Translations under genes and position numbers: made by a program | From: Sphingobium fuliginis | GTDB taxonomy: Bacteria > Pseudomonadota > Alphaproteobacteria > Sphingomonadales > Sphingomonadaceae | NCBI RefSeq assembly: GCF_004152845.1 | Contig: NZ_SEON01000008.1 | Location: 1-64,000 of the forward strand | Reading direction: 5' to 3' | DNA length: 64,000 bases | Notes under the pieces: generated by a model | Databases searched by the model: none | Told to the model about the DNA's origin: nothing | Seen by the model: only the letters and a program-made list of their open reading frames with translations | Part shown: positions 8,826-17,274 of the stretch, piece by piece | Layout: the number at the start of each line of letters is the position of its first letter | How positions within the stretch are numbered: position 1 is the stretch's first letter

Positions 8826-10258
8826 TGATCCGCTTCCTGATCCCTGTACCGCTTCTGCTTGCCGGCTGCACGGTCGGACCCGACTATGAGGGGCCACGCC
8901 CCGTCGCGAGTGCCGAAAGAACTGGTGCGACGTTCCGCCGCGCCGACCCTGCCCAAACCGTCGCCGATCCCCCGCTGGCGCGGTGGTGGGAGGCGATGGC
9001 CGACCCGCGCCTCAACGCGCTCGTCGAGCGTGGGCTCGCCGCCAGTCCCGATGTCGCGATCGCGGAGGCGAGAGTGCGCAAGGCCCGCGCCGCCGCGCGT
9101 GAGCAACGGGCCAACCGCTTGCCCTCGATATCAGCCACTGGGACCGCCATCATTGCGGACCTCCCCGCCGGATCTCTCGCCCTCCCATCGCAGGGAGAGC
9201 AGGACGACCGGATCAAGGCCGAGTTCTACAACGCGGGCCTCGACGCCTCCTGGGAGATCGACCTGTTCGGCGGGCGCCGCCGCGCCGCGGAAGCCGCCTC
9301 CGCGCAGGCCGACGCGGCGCGTGCAAACGTGGCGGACGCGCAGGTCCGCCTCTCCGCCGAGATCGCCGATAATTACGTGACGTTGCGAGAACTCCAGCAG
9401 CGCCTGGTGCTGGTGCGCCGATCCGCCGCGCTGCTGGCGCAGTCGCTTGCGCTTCTCGAACAGCGCGAGCGGCGCGGCGCGTCGTCGCGCGACGACGTCG
9501 TCCGCCTGCGCACCGAACTCAACCGGACGCAAGGCGGCCTGTTACCGCTCGAAGGCCAAATCGCGGTGACGCTCGACCAGCTTGCGCTGCTCACGGGCGA
9601 CGAGCCGGGTGCGCATGATGCTACCCTCTCCTCCCCCGGGGCCATCCCCTCCGTCCCCGCGAGCGTCGCGATCGGCGATCCTGAGACGATGCTGCGGCGC
9701 CGGCCCGACGTCCGGGCCGCCGAACGGCAACTGGCCGCTGGCACCGCGCAGATCGGCGTCGACGTCGCGCGCCAATTTCCCTCGGTCAGCATCATGGGAA
9801 TCATCGGCCTTGGCGGCCCGAGTATCGGCGACGTCGTGGATACCGACAATGTGTCGAGCCTGTTGTTGCCGCGGATAAACTGGAGCTTTCTCGACTTCGG
9901 CCGCAATCGCGCCCGGGTGGAGCAGTCCCGCGCCGGACGGGACGAGGCGGAGGCGCAGTATCGCAAGTCCGTCCTTGCCGCCCTGTCCGATGCCGAGACG
10001 AGCCTGTCGCGCTTCGGCAATCTGCGCGCGACCCTCCTGTCGAGCTACCGGAGCGCCGAGGGCGCCCGGCAGTCTTCTCGCTTCGCAGCCCAGCGGTTCG
10101 AGCGCGGAGCTGCACCGCTGACATCATCCATAGACGCAGAACGCGCGGCGCTGACGGCGGACATCTCCGCGGTGGAAGCACAGGGGCAGTTCGTTCGTGC
10201 GTTTGTGGGCCTCCACAAGGCGCTCGGGCTCGGCTGGGAGGGGTCCAAAGAACGCTAG
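8825..10258 (+). CDS. RND/MFS outer-membrane efflux lipoprotein, NodT/OprM family
   Basis: The start is ATG 8825 in the TGATG overlap with the MFS stop; TTG 8822 is possible. The N-terminus MIRFLIPVPLLLAGCTVGPDYEGP is a lipoprotein signal with lipobox LLAGC and the CTVGPDY start typical of NodT/OprM factors. Two repeated halves with long Ala-rich helices follow (NYVTLRELQQRLVLV, then RRRPDVRAAERQLAAG). These form the trimeric outer-membrane channel and periplasmic tunnel. It is the third gene of the efflux operon. Confidence 0.92.
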   Translation: MIRFLIPVPLLLAGCTVGPDYEGPRPVASAERTGATFRRADPAQTVADPPLARWWEAMADPRLNALVERGLAASPDVAIAEARVRKARAAAREQRANRLPSISATGTAIIADLPAGSLALPSQGEQDDRIKAEFYNAGLDASWEIDLFGGRRRAAEAASAQADAARANVADAQVRLSAEIADNYVTLRELQQRLVLVRRSAALLAQSLALLEQRERRGASSRDDVVRLRTELNRTQGGLLPLEGQIAVTLDQLALLTGDEPGAHDATLSSPGAIPSVPASVAIGDPETMLRRRPDVRAAERQLAAGTAQIGVDVARQFPSVSIMGIIGLGGPSIGDVVDTDNVSSLLLPRINWSFLDFGRNRARVEQSRAGRDEAEAQYRKSVLAALSDAETSLSRFGNLRATLLSSYRSAEGARQSSRFAAQRFERGAAPLTSSIDAERAALTADISAVEAQGQFVRAFVGLHKALGLGWEGSKER

Positions 10259-10326
10259 TCCATGTCATCCGTCAGTGTCTGCTGAAGGAGACGACTAGCG
10301 TCGCTGCTAACGATAATGTCTTGCGT

Positions 10327-10339
10327 GCAATCTAATTGC
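10327..10339. promoter_or_regulatory. Candidate OhrR operator upstream of ohr
   Basis: GCAATCTAATTGC is a perfect inverted repeat (GCAAT, 3-base centre, ATTGC) 47 bases before the ohr start. Its AATT-rich centre resembles OhrR boxes described in other proteobacteria, and an OhrR gene is the next but one gene. Assignment is by position and symmetry only. Confidence 0.6.
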
Positions 10340-10386
10340 CAGCGATAGGACTGCGTATAGGAATCGCAAGTCTGGCAGGAGAACCT

Positions 10387-10812
10387 ATGGGCCATCTCTA
10401 TACTACCAAGGTCACGGCTATTGGAGGTCGCAGCGGGACCGTTCGCAGCGAAGACGGGATCCTCGATCTGCAACTGGCGATGCCAAAGGAACTTGGCGGC
10501 AAGGGCGGTGCCACCAACCCCGAACAGCTCTTCGCGGCCGGCTATGCCGCGTGCTTCGAGAATGCGGTCATTCATGTGACCCGTGCGCAGGCCGACAGGG
10601 TTCGCGACGAGGATGTCGAGGTGACCGGCGAAGTGGGGCTGCTCCCCGACGACCGGGGTGGCTTCAGGCTCGCCGTAACGCTTGGCATTACGATCAGGGG
10701 CGTGGATCAGGCGGCAGCCGAGAAAATCGTTCAGGCTGCTCATGCCGTCTGTCCCTATTCGAACGCGGTGAAAGGCAATGTCGACGTTCAACTCGACGTG
10801 ACCACGCGGTGA
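10387..10812 (+). CDS. ohr: Organic hydroperoxide reductase, Ohr/OsmC family
   Basis: The start is ATG 10387 with AGGAG nearby, giving 141 residues, normal for Ohr. The two catalytic cysteines are visible in GYAACFENAV and AHAVCPYSNAV, and the GGKGGATNPEQLFAAGYA stretch is typical. The enzyme reduces organic hydroperoxides using dihydrolipoamide-type thiols in the cytoplasm. It overlaps the following regulator gene by 4 bases. Protection from lipid or aromatic hydroperoxides suits an aerobic oxygenase-rich lifestyle. Confidence 0.93.
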   Translation: MGHLYTTKVTAIGGRSGTVRSEDGILDLQLAMPKELGGKGGATNPEQLFAAGYAACFENAVIHVTRAQADRVRDEDVEVTGEVGLLPDDRGGFRLAVTLGITIRGVDQAAAEKIVQAAHAVCPYSNAVKGNVDVQLDVTTR

Positions 10813-11294
10813 GCGACGCGGGGCTGACCTTGGGGTTGGAGGAAGACCCGCTCCTGCTCGACCGCCAGATCTGCTTCCCGCTCTATGCAGCGACCAATCT
10901 GTTGGGCCGCCTCTATGGCCCGGTGTTGGGGAAGTTGAACCTCACCTATCCACAATATCTCGTCATGCTGGTTTTGTGGGAACAGCAGCCGCAGACGATC
11001 GGGGCTCTGGGTGCGCGACTCTATCTCGACAGCGGCACGCTGACGCCGCTGCTTAAGCGGATGGAGGGTGCGGGTTTGCTTTCCCGCGCCCGCGACCAGA
11101 ATGATGAGCGGCGCGTTGTGGTCACGCTGACCAAACGGGGCAAGACGCTTCGGAACCAGGCCTTGCACGTTCCTGAGACTATGGCGAACGGCTACAATGC
11201 TGAAGGCGTCGATGCGCTGCGCGAGAGCGTGCGCGATCTGGTTTCCATTCTGGCGCAGCACAGCACGCGTTCCCGAGGGTCAAAGACCGCTTGA
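10809..11294 (+). CDS. ohrR: OhrR, MarR-family organic peroxide sensor
   Basis: The start is GTG 10809, overlapping the ohr stop. The 161-residue protein keeps the OhrR sensing cysteine near the N-terminus (LDRQICFPLYAATN), the NLTYPQYLVMLVLWE dimer helix and the winged helix (YLDSGTLTPLLKRMEGAGLL, DERRVVVTLT). Oxidation of that Cys is known in the family to release the repressor from its operator. The gene is co-transcribed with ohr, so it is autoregulated if the dyad at 10327 is its site. Confidence 0.92.
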   Translation: MSDAGLTLGLEEDPLLLDRQICFPLYAATNLLGRLYGPVLGKLNLTYPQYLVMLVLWEQQPQTIGALGARLYLDSGTLTPLLKRMEGAGLLSRARDQNDERRVVVTLTKRGKTLRNQALHVPETMANGYNAEGVDALRESVRDLVSILAQHSTRSRGSKTA

Positions 11295-11493
11295 AAAAAA
11301 CCCCTCGTTCCTTGATCGGAGAATTCATATGCTACGCTCCTTCCTTATCGGTCTGGTGGCGGGCCAGCGCGGCATGACCCCGCTGACCGTGATTGCCACG
11401 GCCACCCGCCGGCAGGAGATCGCGCCCCAACTCCCGCTCCAGCAGTTGATGCTGAACCCGATCATCGCCGCCGGTAATGCTGTCATGGCGGCA

Positions 11494-11501
11494 GCCGAGA
11501 T
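11494..11501. repeat. Target-site duplication of IS66, left copy
   Basis: GCCGAGAT immediately precedes the left IS end; the identical octamer follows the right end at 14087-14094. An 8-base duplication is the expected size for IS66. Confidence 0.95.
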
Positions 11502-11578
11502 GTAAGCGGTAAAAATCCCCCACATTTTCAAGCTGACAGGAGTTGGTAGTTTCGCCGTGTTGGATGGCGAGGTGACCG

Positions 11579-11998
11579 ATGAGCGATGAAACTGATTTCG
11601 AAACAAGTTTCGAAACGAGCGTGACGGGCCGGGCGGAACGGCTTGATGTGATCGAAACTCCCGGTGGCAAGCGCCGGTGGACACCCGAGGCCCGGACGCG
11701 GATCATCGCTGAAAGCCTGGAGCCGGGAGTGAATGTGTCGGAGGTGGCGCGCCGACATGGGATGTATCCGCAGCAGCTGTACACATGGCGGCGTGGATTG
11801 CGGGAGCGGGCCGAGGCCATGAGCTTCGTGCCGGCGATGGTCGACCGGGAGAATGCAGGCCTGTTGCCCGGCGTGCCGTCGCAATCGGTGGGCGGGCAGA
11901 TCGTCATCGAGACCGGCGCGTTGTCGATCCGTATCCCGTCCGACGTGAGCGCGGATCACATCGAGCGGGTGCTGCTGGCGGTGCAGGTGAACTCATGA
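11579..11998 (+). CDS. tnpA: IS66 TnpA
   Basis: This 139-residue protein has a central helix-turn-helix (RRWTPEARTRIIAES, then SEVARRHGMYPQQLYTWRR) as in IS66 TnpA/IS3-type OrfA. A C-terminal segment typical of IS66 TnpA follows (GALSIRIPSDVSADHIERVL). It is required with TnpB and TnpC for transposition; its precise role is unsettled in the literature. Its stop overlaps the tnpB start by 4 bases. Confidence 0.92.
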   Translation: MSDETDFETSFETSVTGRAERLDVIETPGGKRRWTPEARTRIIAESLEPGVNVSEVARRHGMYPQQLYTWRRGLRERAEAMSFVPAMVDRENAGLLPGVPSQSVGGQIVIETGALSIRIPSDVSADHIERVLLAVQVNS

Positions 11999-12348
11999 TC
12001 ATCCCGCCTGGACCGCTCAAGGTGCTGGTGGCGACGCGGCCCGTGGACTTCAGGAAGGGAATGATAGGGCTCGCCTCTCTGGTCGAGCGCGAACTCCGGC
12101 TCAATCCCTTCTCTGGCGTGCTGTTCATCTTCCGGGCGCGTCGGGCAGATCGGATAAAACTCCTGGTCTGGGACGGCACCGGGCTCGTGCTTGTGACGAA
12201 GCGTCTGCACGATGGAAAGTTCCGGTGGCCGCGTCCGGGAGACGGCGTGATGAAGCTGTCGGCGGCGCAAGCTTCGGCCCTGATCGAGGGGTTGGACTGG
12301 TCGCGCGTGCACGTGCCGCGAGTGCCCAAACCGCTTCATGCGCAGTAG
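11995..12348 (+). CDS. tnpB: IS66 TnpB
   Basis: This 117-residue IS66 Orf2 (PF05717-type) protein has the diagnostic VDFRKGMIGLASLV, GVLFIFRARRADRIKLLVWDGTG and FRWPRPGD blocks. Its biochemical role in transposition is unknown. It sits between tnpA and tnpC and overlaps tnpA. Confidence 0.95.
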   Translation: MIIPPGPLKVLVATRPVDFRKGMIGLASLVERELRLNPFSGVLFIFRARRADRIKLLVWDGTGLVLVTKRLHDGKFRWPRPGDGVMKLSAAQASALIEGLDWSRVHVPRVPKPLHAQ

Positions 12349-12415
12349 GTCGCATGCCTGATTCTGCCTGGCGCAAGGCCGTTCCTATCGAGGTAAATCC
12401 GGCTAGGATGCAGGC

Positions 12416-14017
12416 GTGGCGGCGCATCCCGAACTCCCCGCAGCGACTGGCCCGGAGGCCGGATACGACGAGCTCCCCGACGACGTCGAGCAGCTCAAGG
12501 CGATGCTGCTGGCCGAGCGCGCCCGCGAGCATATCCTCAAGCTGATCAACCGCACGACCTTCGGCAAGCGTTCGGAGAAGCTTCCCGCCGATCAGCTCGC
12601 ACTGGCGCTGGAAGACCAGGCTGTTGCCCTTGGCGAAGCCCAGGGCCTGCAGGACAAGACGGACGAGGAAACCGAGCGTTATGGCCTCGTGCCTCGCAAG
12701 CACCGGCCTGCCGATGCACAGCGCGCATCGCTGCCGGCGCATCTACCGCGCTTCGAGGTGGTGATCGAGCCCGACAGCCTGGAATGCGCCTGCGGCGGCG
12801 CGCTGCACAAGATCGGTGAGGACCGTTCGGAACGGCTCGACATCATCCCGGCGCAGCACCGCGTCATGGTGACGATCCGGCCGCGCTATGCCTGCCGCTG
12901 CTGCACCGATGGCGTGCACCAGGCATCGGCACCGGCGCACGTGGTGCCCGGCGGCTTGCCGACCGAGGCACTGATCGCAGATGTGCTCATCAACAAATAC
13001 TGCGACCACCTTCCGCTTTACCGCCAGTCGAAGATCTTCGCGCGGCAGGGCATCGAGATCAGCCGCGCCACGCTCGCCAACTGGGTCGGCCGGGGCATTG
13101 CGGCGCTGATGCCGATCGTCACCCGGATGCGCGTGGATGCCCTTGCCCGATCACGGCTGTTCGTAGACGAAACCACGGTCAAGGTGCTGGCACCGGGAAC
13201 CGGTAAGACCAAAACTGGCTACATGTGGGTCATCGTCTGTGACGAGAGGGCCCATGGCGGTGCCGACCCGCCTCTGGCGCTCTACACCTACCTGCCGGGC
13301 CGCGGAAAGATGTGGGCGAAACAGTTGCTGGGGGCCTACCAGGGCATCCTGCAGGTCGATGCCTGGCAAGCCTACGACCAGTTCGGGCAGGAAGAAGGCG
13401 CCAACGTCGGCGTCCGGAAGTCCTACTGCTGGGCCCATCTGCGCCGCAAGTTTATCGACGCGGGCGGCGATGCTCCGGTCGCGCAGGATGCCTTGCAGCG
13501 CATCGCCGAAATCTATCGCATCGAAAAGGAAATCCGCGGTCGCCATGCCGAGGAGCGCCTCGCTATCCGGCAGAAGCGAAGCCGTCCGCTGATCGATAAG
13601 CTCCACGAGTGGTTCGCCGCCACCAGCCCACGCATCATGGCCGGCTCGGCGACGAGCGACGCGATGAAATACGCGCTGAAGCGCTGGGCGGGCTTCACCC
13701 GCTTCCTCGACGACGGCCGCATCGAGATCGACAACAACACCGCCGAACGCGCCATCAGGCCGGTGACTCTCCAGAGAAAAAATGCGCTCTTCGCCGGCCA
13801 CCAACTTGGCGCCGAAAACTGGGCGGCGATCGCCTCGCTGGTCGAAACCTGCAAGATGCTGGACATCGAGCCCTACGCCTACCTCTCCGATGTGCTTGCC
13901 CGGATCATCACGCGCTCCGACACCGATGCGATCGACGATTTGCTGCCGTACAACTGGGTCGATACAAACGCCGGACAAACCGCGTTCGAAATGAGCAATC
14001 TCGCCAGCGCCGCCTGA
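12416..14017 (+). CDS. tnpC: IS66 TnpC transposase
   Basis: The start is GTG 12416. The 533-residue DDE transposase has an N-terminal coiled region (QLKAMLLAERAREHILKL), a zinc-finger-like CACGG...CRCC region and the RNase-H core. Candidate catalytic residues lie in RLFVDETTVK (Asp), ILQVDAWQAYDQ (Asp) and EIDNNTAERAIRP (Glu). The IS66 C-terminal domain follows (LFAGHQLGAENWAAIASLVETCK). Full length, no frameshift. Confidence 0.95.
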   Translation: MAAHPELPAATGPEAGYDELPDDVEQLKAMLLAERAREHILKLINRTTFGKRSEKLPADQLALALEDQAVALGEAQGLQDKTDEETERYGLVPRKHRPADAQRASLPAHLPRFEVVIEPDSLECACGGALHKIGEDRSERLDIIPAQHRVMVTIRPRYACRCCTDGVHQASAPAHVVPGGLPTEALIADVLINKYCDHLPLYRQSKIFARQGIEISRATLANWVGRGIAALMPIVTRMRVDALARSRLFVDETTVKVLAPGTGKTKTGYMWVIVCDERAHGGADPPLALYTYLPGRGKMWAKQLLGAYQGILQVDAWQAYDQFGQEEGANVGVRKSYCWAHLRRKFIDAGGDAPVAQDALQRIAEIYRIEKEIRGRHAEERLAIRQKRSRPLIDKLHEWFAATSPRIMAGSATSDAMKYALKRWAGFTRFLDDGRIEIDNNTAERAIRPVTLQRKNALFAGHQLGAENWAAIASLVETCKMLDIEPYAYLSDVLARIITRSDTDAIDDLLPYNWVDTNAGQTAFEMSNLASAA

Positions 14018-14449
14018 TCGCCGAAATTACTCCGCCGACCTCGCCGTAGTCGCTCAGCCAGCCAGTGGGGGATTTTTACCGCTTACGCCGAGATGGCGGG
14101 CGACAAGATGAAGACCGCGCCCGATCGCACGGTGTCCATCGGTCTGGCCGTGCGCAGTGTTAACGCAGCCTACGCGGGTGCCGCACTGGCCCCGCGCGAC
14201 AAGCGCGTGTTGGGTGCTGTCATTGCAGTTGGCGCAGCGCTGACTTCCTCCCATGCCGGCCTTGCAGCGCGCAAGTGGTCGATGCGGCGCTATGGGCAGG
14301 TTCCGACTGGCTTTGTCGAGGATGCAATCGTCTTCGGCAGCGGCTTGGCCGCTGTCAGTCCTTCACTGGGTTCGCATGAGGCCTGATCATTCCGAGTGTA
14401 CCTGGCGCCAGATCGAAAAGACCCGGAACCTCGGCAAATATTTCATTTT

Positions 14450-15040
14450 CTAGGGTTGGTCGCCTTCCCTCTCTGCTCCCATTGCGTCCTGCACAGACGC
14501 CGGAAAATGTCGGTAGAGCGTGGGCACCGAGACGCCGATCGCTGGCGCCACTTCGCGGACCGTCATTCCCCCCGCGAGCAGCTTGCGGGCCGCCTCGATC
14601 CGCTTGGGCGTCATCACCGTCTTTCGGCCGCCTACCCTGCCATCGCGCTTCGCCACCATCAAGGCGGCGGTCGTGCGCTCGCGGATGAGATCGCGTTCCA
14701 TTTCCGCCAGCGCGGCGAGGATGCGGAAGACGAACTTGCCCGCGGTCCCCGATGTGTCGATCCCATCGGTTATCGAGCGGAGGCCGATATTGCGGGCTTC
14801 CAGCTCCGCCCCGAGATCGATCAAGCCCTTGGAGGTTCGGCCGAGCCGATCCAGCTTCCAGATCACCAGCACGTCGCCTGCGCGCGCATGCGACAGAGCT
14901 TCAGCCAGGCCGGCGCGGTTGGCCTTGGCGCCGCTCGCCTTATCGGTGAAGGACCGCTCGCACCCCGCCTCGCGGAGCGCGTCGAGCTGGGGCGTCAAAT
15001 CCTGTTCGGGCGTCGACACCCGCGCATAACCGATCAGCAT
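14450..15040 (-). CDS. Serine recombinase, resolvase/invertase family
   Basis: This 196-residue small serine recombinase has the catalytic Ser in IGYARVSTPEQD, the active-site Arg block LVIWKLDRLGR, the AEMERDLIRERT E-helix and a C-terminal Hin-type helix-turn-helix (MTVREVAPAIGVSVPTLYRHFP). It could resolve plasmid multimers or cointegrates or invert DNA. It faces away from the repA-type gene, and the 15041-15160 gap between them contains GTTCTCA-like repeats (15049, 15129 and, inverted, 15164) that might be part of its crossover site. This is a common partner of sphingomonad plasmid origins. Confidence 0.88.
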   Translation of the reverse strand: MLIGYARVSTPEQDLTPQLDALREAGCERSFTDKASGAKANRAGLAEALSHARAGDVLVIWKLDRLGRTSKGLIDLGAELEARNIGLRSITDGIDTSGTAGKFVFRILAALAEMERDLIRERTTAALMVAKRDGRVGGRKTVMTPKRIEAARKLLAGGMTVREVAPAIGVSVPTLYRHFPASVQDAMGAEREGDQP

Positions 15041-15193
15041 GAACCGTTCTCAAAACTCACCTTCCGCGCCTATCACGAGGCACCCCAATCGAGAAAGTGT
15101 TTTGATACGCGCTGCCTGCCTGCTACACGTTCTCACATGGTCCCGCTTCATAATCGATCGTTTGTGAGAAGGCCGCGGGGGCTGTCCCGTCCG

Positions 15194-15330
15194 TCGGTTT
15201 CCGAAAGCACGAATGGCGATGCCAACGCCGTCGTCCGGTTATCGAAAGCACGAACTTTGACCGTAAAATCGGCCATCACAGGGGAGCGCCACCGGGCAGC
15301 AGCCCTAATCTTCGTGCTTTCGACAACCGG
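15194..15330. repeat. Iterons of a plasmid replication origin
   Basis: Three copies of a 20-base unit near CCGGTTNTCGAAAGCACGAA precede repA: 15194-15213 (TCGGTTTCCG variant), 15235-15254, and an inverted copy at 15311-15330. Iterons directly upstream of an initiator gene are the usual binding sites of RPA/RepA-type initiators and can serve both replication and repA autoregulation. Confidence 0.8.
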
Positions 15331-15357
15331 CCGGAACCCGATGGGGCTGCGGACCAC

Positions 15358-15816
15358 ATGAGCTTGCCTATCCAACAGGGCGACCTGTTTTCGCTCGATA
15401 GCCCGCTGTTGAAGGAGGTTCGCGGCGAACGGTCGCTGATGGCGTTCCCGTTCTTTGCGTTGAGCAAGGGTAAGTGGACCAAGCCGCTCGCCTACAAGAC
15501 CGACGCGGTTTCGATCGAGATCGTCGCCACCGCGAAGGGCGTTGCGACGATCTACGACAAAGAGGTGTTGCTTTACATCGCGAGCCTCATGGTGGCGAAG
15601 CTGGAGGCCGGCGTGGACGTCTCCCAGGACTTCTATTTTACCGCTCACGACCTATTCCGCGTCACCGGCGTCAACGGCTCGGCCCGCTCCTATACGCGCC
15701 TGTCGGACGCGCTGGAACGGCTACAGGGCACGAAGACCGGCGCTTCCGAACGAGGTGTTGCCGGAAGACGACCGTCAGCCTCGAACTGCTTCCGCAAATC
15801 CCGTCGCCAGGCATAG
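15358..15816 (+). pseudogene. repA: Plasmid replication initiator RepA (RPA family), 3'-truncated
   Basis: The first 121 or so residues match the sphingomonad RPA-type initiator (MSLPIQQGDLFSLDSP, MAFPFFALSKGKWT, FYFTAHDLFRVTGVNGSARSY, LSDALERLQGT). After about 15730 the homology ends abruptly and the frame runs through antisense IS66 tnpA sequence to a stop at 15816. The C-terminal DNA-binding half, normally a further 150 or more residues, is lost. With its iterons upstream, this is a disabled origin, left by an IS66-mediated rearrangement. Confidence 0.85.
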
Positions 15817-15995
15817 ACTTGCGACGGATCCAACCCGTGACGGCGCGCGACGGCGCTGACACCTTCACCTACGTAACACTCGGCGACAATCGAGGCCTTT
15901 ACCTCAGGCGGCCAGTCCCGTCGCTTGCCCGCGCCCGTGAATACCTCAAACCGCTGCGCGCCCTTGCTCACAGGATCATCACTCGTGATCATCAT
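15730..15995 (-). pseudogene. IS66 TnpA fragment (N-terminal part)
   Basis: Starting at ATG 15995, the product RFEVFTGAGKRRDWPPEVK ... SAVARRHGLDPSQVYAWRRDLRK is the TnpA helix-turn-helix region. Family homology ends at SEAPVFVP, exactly where the complementary strand becomes repA. It has no stop of its own at the junction and runs on to 15690 through repA antisense. Confidence 0.8.
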
Positions 15996-16080
15996 AGTAG
16001 CAGCGCACCCCAGTCCGTCAGGGCGCGGAGACTCGGCGCTGCTTCCTACGACCGCAAGGTGGGGTCAGGGCTCCGCTTAC
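15730..16080 (-). mobile_element. Truncated IS66-family element fused to repA
   Basis: The right boundary is a recognisable IS66 end on the minus strand (complement of GGGCTCCGCTTAC ending at 16080). The left boundary, about 15730, is the join with repA inside tnpA. Only the first part of tnpA remains and tnpB/tnpC are gone. It belongs to a different IS66 subgroup from the intact copy at 11.5 kb, as its end and TnpA sequence differ. Confidence 0.75.
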
Positions 16081-16239
16081 GGACAAGCCAAACTCGAGCG
16101 GGCCACAATTGCCACGGTGACGAGCTGGGTGCGCCACCGAGATTTACCAGCATGATCGGAAGCCTGTTGACTATGAACACCATGCGGCCGGCAAAGTTGA
16201 TATAGCGCCGCCTTAAAACTACGCTGTCTAGAATCGTTC
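16081..16239. other. Intergenic stretch beside IS66 remnant
   Basis: This 159-base stretch lies between the IS66 terminus and the stop of the desaturase-like gene. I see no gene. It may be eroded mobile-element DNA but I could not assign it to a family. Confidence 0.4.
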
Positions 16240-17163
16240 CTACTCGGCAGGAACCGCTATCGCATCCTTCATCCGCCGGAAAGCCCGGTGCGATTCGATA
16301 TTTTCCGGTGCCAGCCCAAAAGCAGTCTGCCGCGGAATGTCCTGCGCGTTGATCTCATCGTAGCGCAGGTAATAGGCCTTGTGCATCCGGTAGAAGGGTA
16401 TCTCCGGATAGAGGTGATGGATCAGGTGATAGTTCTGATAGACCAGCAGGGGGGTCAGCAGCCATTCGAACCCGAATCGCATCGTCGTCGCCATGTAAGG
16501 ATCTTCATCCTGGGCTACCACGGCGGGATAATGCGGCAGAATGACGAACACGATCGCGATCATGAACAAGGAGATTCGCGATGGGACAAACCACAGCATG
16601 AACAGCTCCAGCCCGTAGCCGAAATAGAGCGCTCCCGCGAACAGCGCCACCAGGAAGGAGTAAAAGACGACAAGCTGCATTCCGTGCCGCTTGCGCACAG
16701 ACTGGCCGTATTTGATGAAGTAATAGATGTAGGCGCCATCGAAGAACGTCCAGCGGAATGGCACCTGCCACCACGGCGATTCGTGTTCGAACAAATCCGG
16801 GTCCATCGGGCCATTGGCAAAACTGTGATGCTTGTTGTGAACCCACCGCAAAAGCACCATCGGCGCATAGGGAAAGAGAAAGAACAGGCCGATCGCCCCA
16901 ATCGATTCGTTCAGCCAGCCGACGCGCGACAGCGAACAATGCGACGCATCGTGAATGACGCTGAACAGCAGGTAAGTGAGCAGTCCGTTGGCGATTGCGC
17001 CTTGCCAAAGCGCAATTTGCTCTGTCAGCGCCAGGTACCAGACGGTGCCGATCCCCAGCATCGACACGACAAACAGGATCGCCGTTGGCCATGCGAGCAA
17101 CGGCGGCTGCCGCAATAGCTCGAAATATTCGTCTTTGCTCGACGGAAAAACGCTCGTAGCCAC
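16240..17163 (-). CDS. Fatty-acid-desaturase-family di-iron membrane protein
   Basis: The start is GTG 17163 with GGAGAGGG upstream; the open frame extends to 17223. The 307-residue membrane protein has the three His boxes of the family: HDASH (after a hydrophobic pair), HNKHH, and HHLYPEIPFY near the C-terminus. Several hydrophobic segments surround them (PTAILFVVSMLGIGTVWYLAL, LFAGALYFGYGLELFML). Family members are integral-membrane di-iron oxygenases that desaturate or hydroxylate acyl chains or other hydrophobic substrates. It is alone on its strand, with a TTGCA-N5-TGCAA dyad upstream at 17276, and is followed by mobile-element debris. Its position beside aromatic genes hints at a hydroxylase role, but this is inference. 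Confidence 0.75.
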   Translation of the reverse strand: MATSVFPSSKDEYFELLRQPPLLAWPTAILFVVSMLGIGTVWYLALTEQIALWQGAIANGLLTYLLFSVIHDASHCSLSRVGWLNESIGAIGLFFLFPYAPMVLLRWVHNKHHSFANGPMDPDLFEHESPWWQVPFRWTFFDGAYIYYFIKYGQSVRKRHGMQLVVFYSFLVALFAGALYFGYGLELFMLWFVPSRISLFMIAIVFVILPHYPAVVAQDEDPYMATTMRFGFEWLLTPLLVYQNYHLIHHLYPEIPFYRMHKAYYLRYDEINAQDIPRQTAFGLAPENIESHRAFRRMKDAIAVPAE

Positions 17164-17274
17164 TGGCAATCCCTCTCCACGCCAAGGTTGCCGCCTTATC
17201 AGCCGACCTCTGGCTCCCCGCACACGGCCTTGACGAATCAGGCCGGTTTGTAACTCGTCGACTCATATCCCATC

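Larger units (their letters stand above)
11502..14086 (+). mobile_element. Complete IS66-family insertion sequence (2585 bases)
   Basis: The ends are inverted copies beginning GTAAGCGGTAAAAATCCC at 11502 and finishing with its complement at 14086. Inside are tnpA, tnpB and tnpC in the standard order with tnpA/tnpB overlap. The perfect 8-base target duplication and three intact genes indicate a recent, potentially active insertion into the DUF4126-like gene. Confidence 0.95.
11329..14386 (+). pseudogene. DUF4126-like membrane protein gene interrupted by IS66
   Basis: The 5' part (11329-11501) encodes MLRSFLIGLVAGQRGMTPL ... MAAAE. The 3' part (14087-14386) continues EMAGDKMKTAPDRTVSIGLAVR to the stop. 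Removing the IS66 element and one copy of the 8-base target duplication restores a single frame of roughly 150 residues with several hydrophobic segments, resembling DUF4126-type small membrane proteins of sphingomonads. The insertion falls near residue 58, so no functional product is expected. It lies 34 bases after ohrR. Confidence 0.8.

Noticed and set aside
16081..16239. Possible further transposase remnant beside the IS66 end
   Set aside because: Short fragments resemble mobile-element debris, but no family motif could be named with confidence.
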